From contig USCI01000021.1 in assembly GCA_900553255.1 (NCBI GenBank), forward strand, positions 1-30,737: a stretch of 30,737 nt of DNA, in the 5' to 3' direction. Source of the DNA: an uncultured Oscillospiraceae bacterium. Its GTDB lineage: Bacteria > Bacillota > Clostridia > Oscillospirales > Acutalibacteraceae. The translations under genes were made by a program, and so were the position numbers. Below the pieces are notes generated by a model. It was not told the DNA's origin. It saw only the letters and a program-made list of their open reading frames with translations, and did no database searches. Shown here one piece after another: positions 7,683 through 16,662 of the stretch (the first letter of the stretch is position 1; each line of letters opens with the position of its first letter).

Positions 7683-10526
7683 ATGAAATGCAAAAAGATA
7701 ATCGCTTCGGCCGTTATCGCCGCCATGCTGCTTCCGCAGCTGTGCAGCATCCGCATACTGGCGGAGGAACCGGAAAGAGAGCGGGAATCTTCCTCGTATT
7801 ATAACGGCTGGACAGCTATAGACGAGGATCAGATCGCAGCGCAGGCCGGTCTCACCGAAGAGGGGGTTGTCCTGCAGGAGGGAACTGCACAGGCTTTCTC
7901 CCTGGATATCCCCCAGGCGGGCGATTATTGGCTGGCCGTCGAATACGAAACATTGGAGGACGTAACCCTGGAAAGCACCTTATTGGTCTCCTTCGGCGGG
8001 ACCGAGGTGCGTACCCGGGTGATTTCCCTGTGGCAGGATGCCGGGGAGACCTACAAGACCGACCGTTACGGCAACGAGCTCCCCTCCGACCAGGAGACAA
8101 GAGGGGAGCCCCTGCTGGATTACGTCCGTGATCAGGCAACCCTGTCCAGCCGGCCGGTTTCCTTTTCGCTGGAGGCCGGCACCCAGGAGGTTGTTCTGAC
8201 CAGTGAGGATACCGATATCCGTCTTACCCGCCTTTTGGCGGTTCGTACGGAGGAAGCGCCCGCCTATGAAGAATATGCCGCCGCCCTGGAGGGACAAACG
8301 GAAGGAACGGACTTTATACCGGTGGAAGGCGAAAACTATACGGTGAAGTCCGATTCGTATATCCGTGCAGCCTCGGAAAGCAACGCGGCATTGTACCCTT
8401 ATGATTATCGCAGGAAGTTGCTGAATATCCTGGACGGTGCGTCGTTTAAGACGGTAGGGCAGAAGGTTGTCTACAGCTTTGAAGTCAAAAATTCCGGCGT
8501 GTACTGCATCAGTTTCCGATACAGCCAGAATTATAAGGAGGACCTGCCCGCTTATGCCAATATCTTCCTGGATGGGAAGACGCTGTTTTCCGAAATGAAC
8601 AGTATGCCCTTTGACTATACCGGCATAGGCTATGCGAACACTACCCTTACGGCTTCCGGGGAACCGGCCGGCATTTATCTGGCGGCCGGATGGCATACCA
8701 TTTCTCTGGAGCTGGACGGAACCCCTGTACAGCATACGGTGGAAAGGCTGACCGCCATTTTGAGCGAAATTTCCGCGATCGGTCTGGAACTGAAGAAAGT
8801 GGCCGGAACCAGCGCCAGCGAGTACCGTACATGGGATGTGGAAAGCTACATTCCCGGCGTCATTGAAAAGCTGGAAGGCTTTCGGGATGAATTGCAGACC
8901 CTTTACGACCAACTGGACTCCCCGCAGACCGAATCCCCGGCGGCCGCGCTGAATATCCAGCTCGCGGCGGATAATTTGGATCAGCTGCTTCAGGCACCGG
9001 GCAAAATTCCGGCCAACCTGACCCTTCTCAACGAAGGCACTGGTTCCGTCACTCAGCTGCTGGCGGATCAAATCACCACTCTGACAGGACAGAACCTGGC
9101 TATTGACCGTCTCTATATCCACGGAGCCGGAGAGGACCTGCCTAAAACGGAAGTGGGCTTTTTCAGTGGACTATGGAATGGGATCAAGCGCTTTTTTTAC
9201 ACGCTGTTTGTGGACAGGGGCGAGGTTTCTTCGGAAAGCGACGTCACCCTGAAGGTGTGGATGAACTATGCCGTTTATTACATGGATACGCTCCAGTCCA
9301 TGGCAGACACGCAGTTCACGCCGGAAACCGGGATTGCCGTAGAATTTTCCGCCATGCCGGATCAGCAGCGGATAATTTTGGCCAATGCGACCCAGAGCGC
9401 TCCGGATATCATCATGGGAGCACAAACCAAAATCCCTTACGACCTGGGCCTGCGGGGCGCGGCACTGGATCTGACCACGTTTCCGGATTTCGCTTCGTAT
9501 ATTCAGGAGGAATATACCCTGGAATCCCTGACGCCGTACATGCTGGGTGATCAGGTGTTCGGCATCACCGAGACGCAGGAGTTCTATGTGCTGGCCTACC
9601 GGAAGGATGTTCTGGAGAGCTTGAATCTGGCCATCCCGCAGACCTGGGACGATGTGGCGGATATGATGCCGGTGCTGCGGCGGAATTCCATGAATTTCTA
9701 TCTGCAGCTTTCCGGCTACAGCGGAACAAAGCCGCTGTACAGCACCATCCCCTTCTTTACGCAGGCGGGAGCCTCGGTTTATTCGGAGGACGGCATGACC
9801 ACGGCGCTTAATTCGCAGGCCGGACTGCAGGGATTTGAGACCCTGACAAACCTCTACCGCATATACAGCGTTCAGCAGGTGGTTTCCAGCTTTTACAACA
9901 GTTTTCGTTACGGGGAAATCCCGCTGGGGATTGCATCCTTCGGCGACTATGTGCGGATCAAGACGGCAGCGCCCGAAATTGCCGGCCTGTGGGGAATTGC
10001 CGAGCCTCCCGGATTTCTTCAGGAAGACGGAAGCATCAACCGTTCCACAACGGCCGCTTCCACGGCCTGTGCGATCATGGCGCAGTCGGCATATCCGGAG
10101 GAGAGCTGGGAGTTCCTTAAATGGTGGCTTTCCTCTGAGGTGCAGGCGGAATTCGGAAATACGCTGCAGACGACTTACGGGCCGGAATACCTGTGGAACA
10201 GCGCGAATCGCGTGGCCTTTGAACAGCTTTCCTTCCCGGAAGAGGACAAAGAGGTTATTCTTGCCCAATGGGGAAATATGGAGGAAATTCCGCAGCATCC
10301 CGCCCAGTACATCATTGAACGGGAGATCTCCGACGCGTGGTCCAATGTGGTAATCAACGGGCAGCCCGCCCGGATAGCCCTGGACAACGCCGTGACCAAT
10401 ATCAACCGCGAGTTTGCCCGCAAGCTCAAGGAGTTCGGCTATATGGACGATGCGGGAAATATGCTCAAGCCATATACGATTTATTCCATTGAAGATGTGC
10501 TGACAGGAGGGGTGGCAAATGAGTAG
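7683..10526 (+). CDS. Giant secreted solute-binding protein with N-terminal beta-sandwich extension
   Basis: This product of about 947 residues is roughly twice the usual length of a sugar-binding protein. The ATG at 7683 is preferred over 7665 because GGGGGTG (7667-7673) lies 9 nt upstream. A signal peptide probably cleaves near ILA/EE; there is no lipobox and no sorting signal. Residues about 40-195 and 216-370 look like two beta-sandwich, carbohydrate-binding-like domains. A helical stretch (about 385-460) follows, then an amphipathic aromatic segment (FFSGLWNGIKRFFYTLFV, about 491-510). Residues about 518-890 are a family 1 solute-binding domain (VTLKVWMNYAVYY, SAPDIIMGAQ, VFGITETQEFYVLAYRKD, SWEFLKWWLS). 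The gene overlaps permease A1 by 8 nt, so it most likely feeds pair A. The extension may pre-bind polymer. How it stays at the membrane is unclear. Confidence 0.8.
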   Translation: MKCKKIIASAVIAAMLLPQLCSIRILAEEPERERESSSYYNGWTAIDEDQIAAQAGLTEEGVVLQEGTAQAFSLDIPQAGDYWLAVEYETLEDVTLESTLLVSFGGTEVRTRVISLWQDAGETYKTDRYGNELPSDQETRGEPLLDYVRDQATLSSRPVSFSLEAGTQEVVLTSEDTDIRLTRLLAVRTEEAPAYEEYAAALEGQTEGTDFIPVEGENYTVKSDSYIRAASESNAALYPYDYRRKLLNILDGASFKTVGQKVVYSFEVKNSGVYCISFRYSQNYKEDLPAYANIFLDGKTLFSEMNSMPFDYTGIGYANTTLTASGEPAGIYLAAGWHTISLELDGTPVQHTVERLTAILSEISAIGLELKKVAGTSASEYRTWDVESYIPGVIEKLEGFRDELQTLYDQLDSPQTESPAAALNIQLAADNLDQLLQAPGKIPANLTLLNEGTGSVTQLLADQITTLTGQNLAIDRLYIHGAGEDLPKTEVGFFSGLWNGIKRFFYTLFVDRGEVSSESDVTLKVWMNYAVYYMDTLQSMADTQFTPETGIAVEFSAMPDQQRIILANATQSAPDIIMGAQTKIPYDLGLRGAALDLTTFPDFASYIQEEYTLESLTPYMLGDQVFGITETQEFYVLAYRKDVLESLNLAIPQTWDDVADMMPVLRRNSMNFYLQLSGYSGTKPLYSTIPFFTQAGASVYSEDGMTTALNSQAGLQGFETLTNLYRIYSVQQVVSSFYNSFRYGEIPLGIASFGDYVRIKTAAPEIAGLWGIAEPPGFLQEDGSINRSTTAASTACAIMAQSAYPEESWEFLKWWLSSEVQAEFGNTLQTTYGPEYLWNSANRVAFEQLSFPEEDKEVILAQWGNMEEIPQHPAQYIIEREISDAWSNVVINGQPARIALDNAVTNINREFARKLKEFGYMDDAGNMLKPYTIYSIEDVLTGGVANE

Positions 10527-11457
10527 CGCTGTTCGGTCTGCGAAAAAAAGCGCGCTTGGCCGTCGCGGCCTGGTGGACCGTTTGAACCGCTGTTCTCACT
10601 GGATTCTGCTGGCGCCCTTTCTGATCTGCTTTACCCTGTTTATACTGCTGCCGATTTTAGGGGCTGTGGTTCTGTCCTTTACCAATTTCGACGCTGTGCA
10701 GATGCCGCGGTTCGTCGGGCTGGATAATTATATCGAAATCTTTTCCTCTGACCGGCGTTTTATGCAGAACGTCCTGCCCAATACCCTGGTATACGCCGTG
10801 GTGGTTGGACCGGGGGGATACATCCTTTCGTTTATTCTGGCCTGGATTCTGGCGCAGCTTTCCCGGGCGCCCCGTACCGTGCTGGCGGTTATCTTCTACT
10901 GCCCTTCCATGATGACGGCGGCCACCTCGGTGGTATGGGGAACCATTTTTTCCGGAGACAGGCGGGGCTACGTGAACAACATTCTGCTGAATCTGGGCAT
11001 TATACGTGAGCCGGTGGCCTGGCTGACCTCCAGCGAAACCCTGATGCCGGTCATGCTGATCGTAGCGCTCTGGTCGAGTATGGGCGTGGGATTCCTGGCT
11101 ATGCTGTCTGGTGTGCTGAACGTGAATGCGGAGCTGTATGAGGCGGGGCGGATTGACGGCGTGCGCAACCGTTTGCAGGAGGTCTATTATATCACGATTC
11201 CTTCTGTGCGGCCGCAGATGCTGTTCGGAGCGGTGATGGCACTGGTGAATACCTTCAATTCACCAGGCATGGGCGTTACCCTGTCCGGGTCAAATCCCAC
11301 GCCGGGATATGCCGGACAGCTGATTGTCAACCACATGGACGACTACGGCTTCCTACGCTATGAGATGGGGTATGCCGCCGCCCTGTCGGTGATCCTGCTG
11401 ATTGTGGTCTGGCTGTTTTCGCGGCTGGCCTATAAATTGTTCGGAGACAAGGACTAA
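10519..11457 (+). CDS. Sugar ABC transporter permease A1 (MalF/UgpA-type)
   Basis: This 312-residue inner-membrane permease has six predicted membrane spans and a cytoplasmic N-terminus rich in Lys/Arg. The ATPase-contacting EAA loop lies near residue 208 as YEAGRIDGVRNRLQEVYYI, with the conserved Gly at the expected place. AGGAGGGG (10505-10512) precedes the ATG, and the gene overlaps the binding protein by 8 nt, implying translational coupling. It probably forms a heterodimer with the next gene. No ATPase gene is present in the window, so the pair presumably uses a shared MsmX/MalK-like ATPase encoded elsewhere. The substrate is probably an oligosaccharide, inferred from context. Confidence 0.9.
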   Translation: MSSAVRSAKKSALGRRGLVDRLNRCSHWILLAPFLICFTLFILLPILGAVVLSFTNFDAVQMPRFVGLDNYIEIFSSDRRFMQNVLPNTLVYAVVVGPGGYILSFILAWILAQLSRAPRTVLAVIFYCPSMMTAATSVVWGTIFSGDRRGYVNNILLNLGIIREPVAWLTSSETLMPVMLIVALWSSMGVGFLAMLSGVLNVNAELYEAGRIDGVRNRLQEVYYITIPSVRPQMLFGAVMALVNTFNSPGMGVTLSGSNPTPGYAGQLIVNHMDDYGFLRYEMGYAAALSVILLIVVWLFSRLAYKLFGDKD

Positions 11458-11470
11458 GGAGGTGGAAAAG

Positions 11471-12340
11471 ATGAAAAAAGCCGTACGGGCTCGTTCGTAT
11501 CCCTTTCGATGGGACCAGCTCAAATTCTACATCATCCTTTTGCCGATGATCGTTTTTATGCTGATTCCCTTGGTTTACATCTTTTTCCATGCTCTCAAGC
11601 CCATGAGCGATCTGTTCGCCTTTCCGCCGAAATTCATCACGCTGCATCCCACGCTGGAAAACTTTCGGCGCCTCTTCAGTTCGGCTGATTCCACCAATTA
11701 TCCGCTGTCTATTTATCTGTTCAACAGTGTCGTTACCTCGTTGATTGCGGTGGCGGCGACCGTGCTGATGTGCGCTGCCTCCGGTTACGTCTTGTCCAAA
11801 AAGAAGTTTCGCGGAAAAAAGCTGATCCTGGAGGTCAATCAGGCGGCGCTGATGTTTGTGACGGTGGCGGTGGCGATTCCCCGCTTTTTGATCATCAAAA
11901 GCATCGGTCTTATGGACAACTACCTGTCGCATATTCTGCCGCTTCTGGCCATGCCGGTGGGCCTGTTCCTGGTCAAGCAGTTCATTGACCAGGTGCCCAC
12001 GGCGCTGATCGATGCAGCCCAGATCGACGGGTGTACCGATTTTGGGATCCTGTTCCGGATTATCATACCGGTGATCAAGCCCGCGCTTGCCACGGTAGCG
12101 ATTCTGGCGTTTCAGCAGTCCTGGAACAGCGTGGAGGCGTCCCAGCGCTTTATTGATTCTGAACGGATGAAAACCTTCGCCTATTACATATCGGTGGTGG
12201 CGTCCCCGAGCGGAAATACCGTTGCCGGGCAGGGGATCGGTGCGGCCGGCGTGCTGCTGCTGTTTTTGCCGTGCCTGATTCTGTTCATCGTTCTGCAGTC
12301 CAAGGTTATGAGTGCCGTTGCGCATTCCGGAATTAAGTAA
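11471..12340 (+). CDS. Sugar ABC transporter permease A2 (MalG/UgpE-type)
   Basis: This 289-residue permease is the partner of A1. The ATG at 11471 is fixed by the strong AAGGAGGTG site at about 11457-11464; the longer reading from 11402 would run deep into the A1 gene. Six membrane spans are visible, and the EAA loop appears as IDAAQIDGCTDFGILFRI near residue 181, followed by IIPVIKPALATVAILAF, as in MalG-like proteins. It lies 13 nt after A1 and 10 nt before the propeller/Yip1 gene, so all are in one transcript. Confidence 0.9.
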   Translation: MKKAVRARSYPFRWDQLKFYIILLPMIVFMLIPLVYIFFHALKPMSDLFAFPPKFITLHPTLENFRRLFSSADSTNYPLSIYLFNSVVTSLIAVAATVLMCAASGYVLSKKKFRGKKLILEVNQAALMFVTVAVAIPRFLIIKSIGLMDNYLSHILPLLAMPVGLFLVKQFIDQVPTALIDAAQIDGCTDFGILFRIIIPVIKPALATVAILAFQQSWNSVEASQRFIDSERMKTFAYYISVVASPSGNTVAGQGIGAAGVLLLFLPCLILFIVLQSKVMSAVAHSGIK

Positions 12341-12350
12341 GGAGGCCGCT

Positions 12351-14381
12351 ATGAAACGATGTATAAAATGCGGCCTATTCATGGCGGCGCTGGCGGTGCT
12401 GTTTTCCCTGGGTGCCGCTGCGCTGCCGCCGCAGACAGGCAATGCAACTACGTACACCTACACCCTAAACGCGGAAAACGGCTGGACTCGCACTCAGGAT
12501 GCCTATTTGACGGGAGAGGTGCTCTTTTTGAACGCCCCTCTCACCCGGCCGGAGGATCTTACCGTCCGGGGCCGGATGCTTTATGTGGCGGATACCGGTG
12601 CAGGCCGTATTCTGCGGTACGATCTGGATACGGGAGAGACGGCGTCGCTGGGAGAAGGCATTCTGCAGACGCCCACCGGCGTATTTGTTACCGGGGAAGG
12701 CAATATTTATGTGGCCGACCCCGACCGGGCAGTGGTTACCATGCTTTCCCCGGAGGGGGAGCTGCTTCGGGAATATGGGCGGCCCGAAACCACCACCTTC
12801 GGCGAAGATTCCATTTACAAGCCGCGAAAGGTGGCGGTGGACGGAAACGGCATTCTGTCCATTGTATCGGACGGAGCCTATGACGGGATTGTACAGCTCA
12901 GCCCGGACGGGGAGTTCCTGGGATACTTCGGCTACAATTCGGTGCCCATGACCTTCCTTGAACTGCTTCAGGACGCCTTTTTCACCGAAGCGCAGAAAGC
13001 GCAGCTGTTTAACAATCTTCCCCTCTCGTTTTATAATCTGGCCATCGATTCCCAGGGCGTTATTTATACGGTCACTCAGGGATCGGAGGCCAGCGCCGTC
13101 AAGGAACACAACGTGACCGGCGTGAACCTGCTTTCCGAATCGATCCCGGGAGAGAAAAACTTTGCCGATCTTGCCATCGGGCCGGACGGACAGATTCTGG
13201 CCGTTACCCAGACGGGCCTGGTATATGAATACGACAGCGACGGTTCCCTCCTGTTTTCCTTCGGCGGCCGGGCGGCTACCAGTGAACGCAGCGGGCTGGT
13301 GACGGTGGCCTCCGGAATTGCCGTGGACGAGGATGCGCAGCTTTATGTGCTGGACGGGGAACGCGGTCTGGTTCATACCTATTTATCCACCGATTTTGCC
13401 GACCGGCTCCACGGCGCGGTCCGCCAGTATCACGACGGCGATTATGCCCTGTGCATGGAGAATCTGGAGACCCTGCTGGGACAGGTGGGAAACGTCAAGG
13501 TCGTGTACGATTATCTCGGCAAAAACGCCTTTCAGCTCGGGCAATATGAGGCGGCGGCATCGTATTTCCGCAATGCGGGAAACCAGTCCGGTTATTCTGA
13601 CGCCTTTTGGGAGATCCGTAGCCGCAGCATGTCCTGGGTGATTCCGGCGGCTTTTCTGCTGCTGATTGCGCTGTCCGTTGCCGGAGCGGTGGTGTCCCGG
13701 CTGCGCCGGCGGGTACCGGTTTCCGCGGAACGCCCGCCGCGGCAGAACAGAAACCGTCTAGTATCGGATTTGACCTTTTCCTTCCGGTTTTTCCGGCATC
13801 CCTTCAACAGCTATTACGAGGTACAGACCGGGCAGCGCGGCAATGTGCTTTCCGCACTGATTCTCTATTTGCTGGCGTTTCTTGTGTTTTCCCTGGATTA
13901 CCTTTTCCGCGGCTTTTCTTTTTCAATCCGCGGCCTGGAGAATACCTCGCCGGTGTATGTAATGATGATGTTTTTTCTGCCGGTGGGGCTGTTCATCATC
14001 AGCAGCTATATGGTCAGCGAAATCAGCGACGGCAAAGGACGCTTCCGGACCATGTTTATCGGCCTGTCTTATGCGCTGGTGCCGCTGATCTGCCTGCTGC
14101 CGGTTGTAACCCTGCTGACCCATGTGTTAACCCTCAATGAAGCCTTTCTCATTACCCTGGGAAGCGGGGTTGCCTACGCATGGACCGGCGTACTTCTGGT
14201 GATTGCACTGCGCGAGCTGCACGATTACGAATTTCATCAGGTGTTCGTCAATATCGTGCTGGCCCTGTTTTTAATGATTATCATTATTTTTGTTTGTTCC
14301 ATTATTGCCATGTTCTGGGATCGTGTGTTGGAAATGGTCACGTCGATCGTGAAAGAGGTGAAGTACCGTGTGGGGTTGTAA
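12351..14381 (+). CDS. Secreted beta-propeller/TPR-like protein fused to a Yip1-type membrane domain
   Basis: This product of about 676 residues is unusual. The ATG at 12351 follows AAGGAGG closely. After a signal peptide (about 1-28) come NHL-like propeller blades at about 55-345 (LYVADTGAGRILRYD, NIYVADPDRAVVTM, KVAVDGNGILSI, GIAVDEDAQLYVLD). A TPR-like pair of helices follows at about 353-412 (HDGDYALCMENLETLLG, AFQLGQYEAAASYFRNAG), then a transmembrane segment (428-448) and an Arg-rich cytoplasmic stretch. The C-terminus (about 480-660) has roughly five membrane spans in Yip1-family style, starting RHPFNSYYEVQTGQ. It overlaps the DUF5696-like gene by 14 nt and sits between two permease pairs. 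A role as an outward-facing sensor, scaffold or assembly factor for the importer or enzyme is an inference. I recall similar NHL/Yip1 genes beside DUF5696 genes in Paenibacillus and Clostridia, unverified. Confidence 0.7.
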   Translation: MKRCIKCGLFMAALAVLFSLGAAALPPQTGNATTYTYTLNAENGWTRTQDAYLTGEVLFLNAPLTRPEDLTVRGRMLYVADTGAGRILRYDLDTGETASLGEGILQTPTGVFVTGEGNIYVADPDRAVVTMLSPEGELLREYGRPETTTFGEDSIYKPRKVAVDGNGILSIVSDGAYDGIVQLSPDGEFLGYFGYNSVPMTFLELLQDAFFTEAQKAQLFNNLPLSFYNLAIDSQGVIYTVTQGSEASAVKEHNVTGVNLLSESIPGEKNFADLAIGPDGQILAVTQTGLVYEYDSDGSLLFSFGGRAATSERSGLVTVASGIAVDEDAQLYVLDGERGLVHTYLSTDFADRLHGAVRQYHDGDYALCMENLETLLGQVGNVKVVYDYLGKNAFQLGQYEAAASYFRNAGNQSGYSDAFWEIRSRSMSWVIPAAFLLLIALSVAGAVVSRLRRRVPVSAERPPRQNRNRLVSDLTFSFRFFRHPFNSYYEVQTGQRGNVLSALILYLLAFLVFSLDYLFRGFSFSIRGLENTSPVYVMMMFFLPVGLFIISSYMVSEISDGKGRFRTMFIGLSYALVPLICLLPVVTLLTHVLTLNEAFLITLGSGVAYAWTGVLLVIALRELHDYEFHQVFVNIVLALFLMIIIIFVCSIIAMFWDRVLEMVTSIVKEVKYRVGL

Positions 14382-16662
14382 AAAAGGCGTCCGGATTCTT
14401 TCCTGCGGCATGGTGGCGGCGCTCTTTGCGTCCTTAATTGTACAGGCGACTGAATCTTCGGGTTCGGCGGAACCGGTTTCCTTTCTGTACAACGCCAATG
14501 AGGTGTATTCCAGCCGCTATACGCAGCCGGAGACGTCGGATGTCCAGGCGGTCCCCCTTGACCTGGAGGGCTTTGCCCCGATTATGGAAAACGAGGCGCT
14601 GGCGGTGTATATCCGGGAAGAGACCGGTGCTCTGCGGGTGTGCGATAAGGCATCCGGCTATGTTTGGGGAACACTGTCTGCCGACAAGCCGGAGGACTTG
14701 AATCAGACCTGGTCCAAATTGGGGAATTCCCTGATTGCCGCCGATATATACGACGAGAATGGGAACCTCAAGTCCTATGGCACCAATGCAGAAAATCTGG
14801 ACTGGAAGGTATCCGGCAATACGCTGAACTGCCGCGTGTCCTGGGAAGACCAGGAGATAGAACTGGAATTTTCCATGACCCTGACAGACGACGGACTGCG
14901 CTTTACGCTGAACGGCGATACCATTCAGGAACACGGCGAATGCCGGTTGGGCACGGTGTATTTCCTGCCCTTTTTCGGTTCAGTTTCCGAGGACTCACAG
15001 CCGGGTTATATCTTTGTTCCGGACGGCAGCGGATCGCTTATCCGCTTTCAGAAGGCCCGCAGCTATCTCCAGGGATTTGAAAAGCGGCTGTACGGCCCGG
15101 ATTACGGTATCGACCCCCTGGATCCCATTCAGGGGCTGGAATCGGTTCGCACCGGGGAGTACATGACCGAAGAGGAATTTCTCACGGCGCCCCTATTCGG
15201 CATTGTTCACGGGACGGGGCAAAACGCGTTTATGGCCCTGGTGGAAGAAGGGGGAACCTACGCCAGGCTGAAGGTGGACCCGGCAGGACTTATTACCAAC
15301 TATTACCGCGCCTATATGACGTTTGTTTACCGGCAGACCTATGAGCAGCCCTTCAACAGGGACGGGGAGGGGATTGCCACGGTGCAGCCCGACCCCAACC
15401 CGCTTCAGGTGACCATGACCTACCGCTTCCTGTATGGCGAGGACGCCGATTATGTGGGGATGGCCAAAGTCTACCGCGATTACCTGAAGGAGCAGGGCGC
15501 CCTTCAGCCGTTGGAAACAGACGATTCCATGCCTCTGCGTGTGGACTTTCTGACGGCGGATGTGGAAAAGGAGTTCATCGGTACATCGGTGAATAAGATC
15601 ACCTCGCTGTCGGAAATCGAAGAAACGCTGGACTGGCTGTCCGGCCGGAATGTGACGAATCTGCAAGTGACGCTGCTGGGGTGGCAAAAAGGGGGGCAGA
15701 ACGGTTATGCAAAGACCTCCTCCTCGACCCGGACGGTGTACGGAAGGCTTTCCGCGCTGGATGACCTGCGGGATCGGCTGACCGGGCTGGGAGGAACCCT
15801 TTCCCTCTGGCTTTCTCCCTTTACCGCCCGGGAAGGACAGGCGGATCTGCGCAGCGAGATCGGTATATCCCTCTCCCAGTCCGCCATCGTCAAATCCTCC
15901 GGAGAGGACACCTTTTTGGGAGATGTTTGGTATCTCAAGCCCGGCGTGGGGCTTGAGGCGCTGACGGAGCAGGCTCCGATGCTGACCGAAGAGGGATACG
16001 GACTGATGCTGGATGATATCGGCTACCTGCTTTACGGTGAGTATCTGGCCGGCCAGGCGACTACCCGGGAGGAGGTCAGGCAGCAGATCGTTGATGCTGC
16101 AGCGGGCCTTGCTTCGGGCGAAAAACTGACCATGGCCCGTCCGGCCGACTATTTATATCCCTATGTGTGTTCTTACGTCTCCATCCCCATGGTCAGCAGC
16201 CAGTACCTGTTTCAGACCGATACGGTGCCCTTCCTGCAGATTGTTCTTTCCGGGGCCATGGAGCTGTATGCACCGTATACCAATCTGAGCTTCTTTTCCG
16301 GTGCGGATATTCTGAAAATGATCGACTACAACTGCTATCCATCCTTCCTCCTGACCGGAAAGGACAACTACAGTCTGAGAAATACGGCTTCTTCCGGCTA
16401 TCGTTCCACCTATCTGGAGGACTGGAAGGAATATATGGTTCAGGCCTACGATCTGATTTCGCGGCTGTTGGAACCGGTGATGGGGCAGGAGATAGAAGCC
16501 CGCACGGTTCCGCTGCGCGGAGTGGCCAAGACGGAATATGCTTCCGGCACCATTTACGTCAATTACAACAGCGAAAGCGTTGAGCTGGATGGATTGACGA
16601 TCCCGGGTGCATCGGCCGTTTTCACGGACGGAGAACGGACAGAATGGGGGTCGGTGATATGA
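14368..16662 (+). CDS. Secreted DUF5696-like protein, candidate glycan-active enzyme
   Basis: This 764-residue protein starts at GTG 14368 with AGAGGTG 7 nt upstream, inside the end of the previous gene. An N-terminal signal peptide (about 1-28) is followed by a beta-rich region (about 35-330) and then a TIM-barrel-like region (about 380-700). The overall layout, with PLRVDFLTADVEKEF opening the barrel and YGLMLDDIGYLLYGEY later, matches my memory of DUF5696. The acidic pair Asp549-Asp550 at a strand end, and DDLRDRLTGLGGTLSLWLSPF before it, are typical of glycosidase barrels, so these are candidate active-site residues. No lipobox, sorting signal or C-terminal membrane span is visible. It is coupled upstream to the Yip1 gene and downstream to permease B1 through an ATGA overlap. 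The most likely role is extracellular cleavage of the imported glycan, but activity is not established. Confidence 0.65.
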   Translation: MWGCKKGVRILSCGMVAALFASLIVQATESSGSAEPVSFLYNANEVYSSRYTQPETSDVQAVPLDLEGFAPIMENEALAVYIREETGALRVCDKASGYVWGTLSADKPEDLNQTWSKLGNSLIAADIYDENGNLKSYGTNAENLDWKVSGNTLNCRVSWEDQEIELEFSMTLTDDGLRFTLNGDTIQEHGECRLGTVYFLPFFGSVSEDSQPGYIFVPDGSGSLIRFQKARSYLQGFEKRLYGPDYGIDPLDPIQGLESVRTGEYMTEEEFLTAPLFGIVHGTGQNAFMALVEEGGTYARLKVDPAGLITNYYRAYMTFVYRQTYEQPFNRDGEGIATVQPDPNPLQVTMTYRFLYGEDADYVGMAKVYRDYLKEQGALQPLETDDSMPLRVDFLTADVEKEFIGTSVNKITSLSEIEETLDWLSGRNVTNLQVTLLGWQKGGQNGYAKTSSSTRTVYGRLSALDDLRDRLTGLGGTLSLWLSPFTAREGQADLRSEIGISLSQSAIVKSSGEDTFLGDVWYLKPGVGLEALTEQAPMLTEEGYGLMLDDIGYLLYGEYLAGQATTREEVRQQIVDAAAGLASGEKLTMARPADYLYPYVCSYVSIPMVSSQYLFQTDTVPFLQIVLSGAMELYAPYTNLSFFSGADILKMIDYNCYPSFLLTGKDNYSLRNTASSGYRSTYLEDWKEYMVQAYDLISRLLEPVMGQEIEARTVPLRGVAKTEYASGTIYVNYNSESVELDGLTIPGASAVFTDGERTEWGSVI

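Noticed and set aside
7980..9122. Long antisense frame (380 codons) within the giant binding protein
   Set aside because: It is a shadow of the GC-rich sense gene, without start signals or family motifs.
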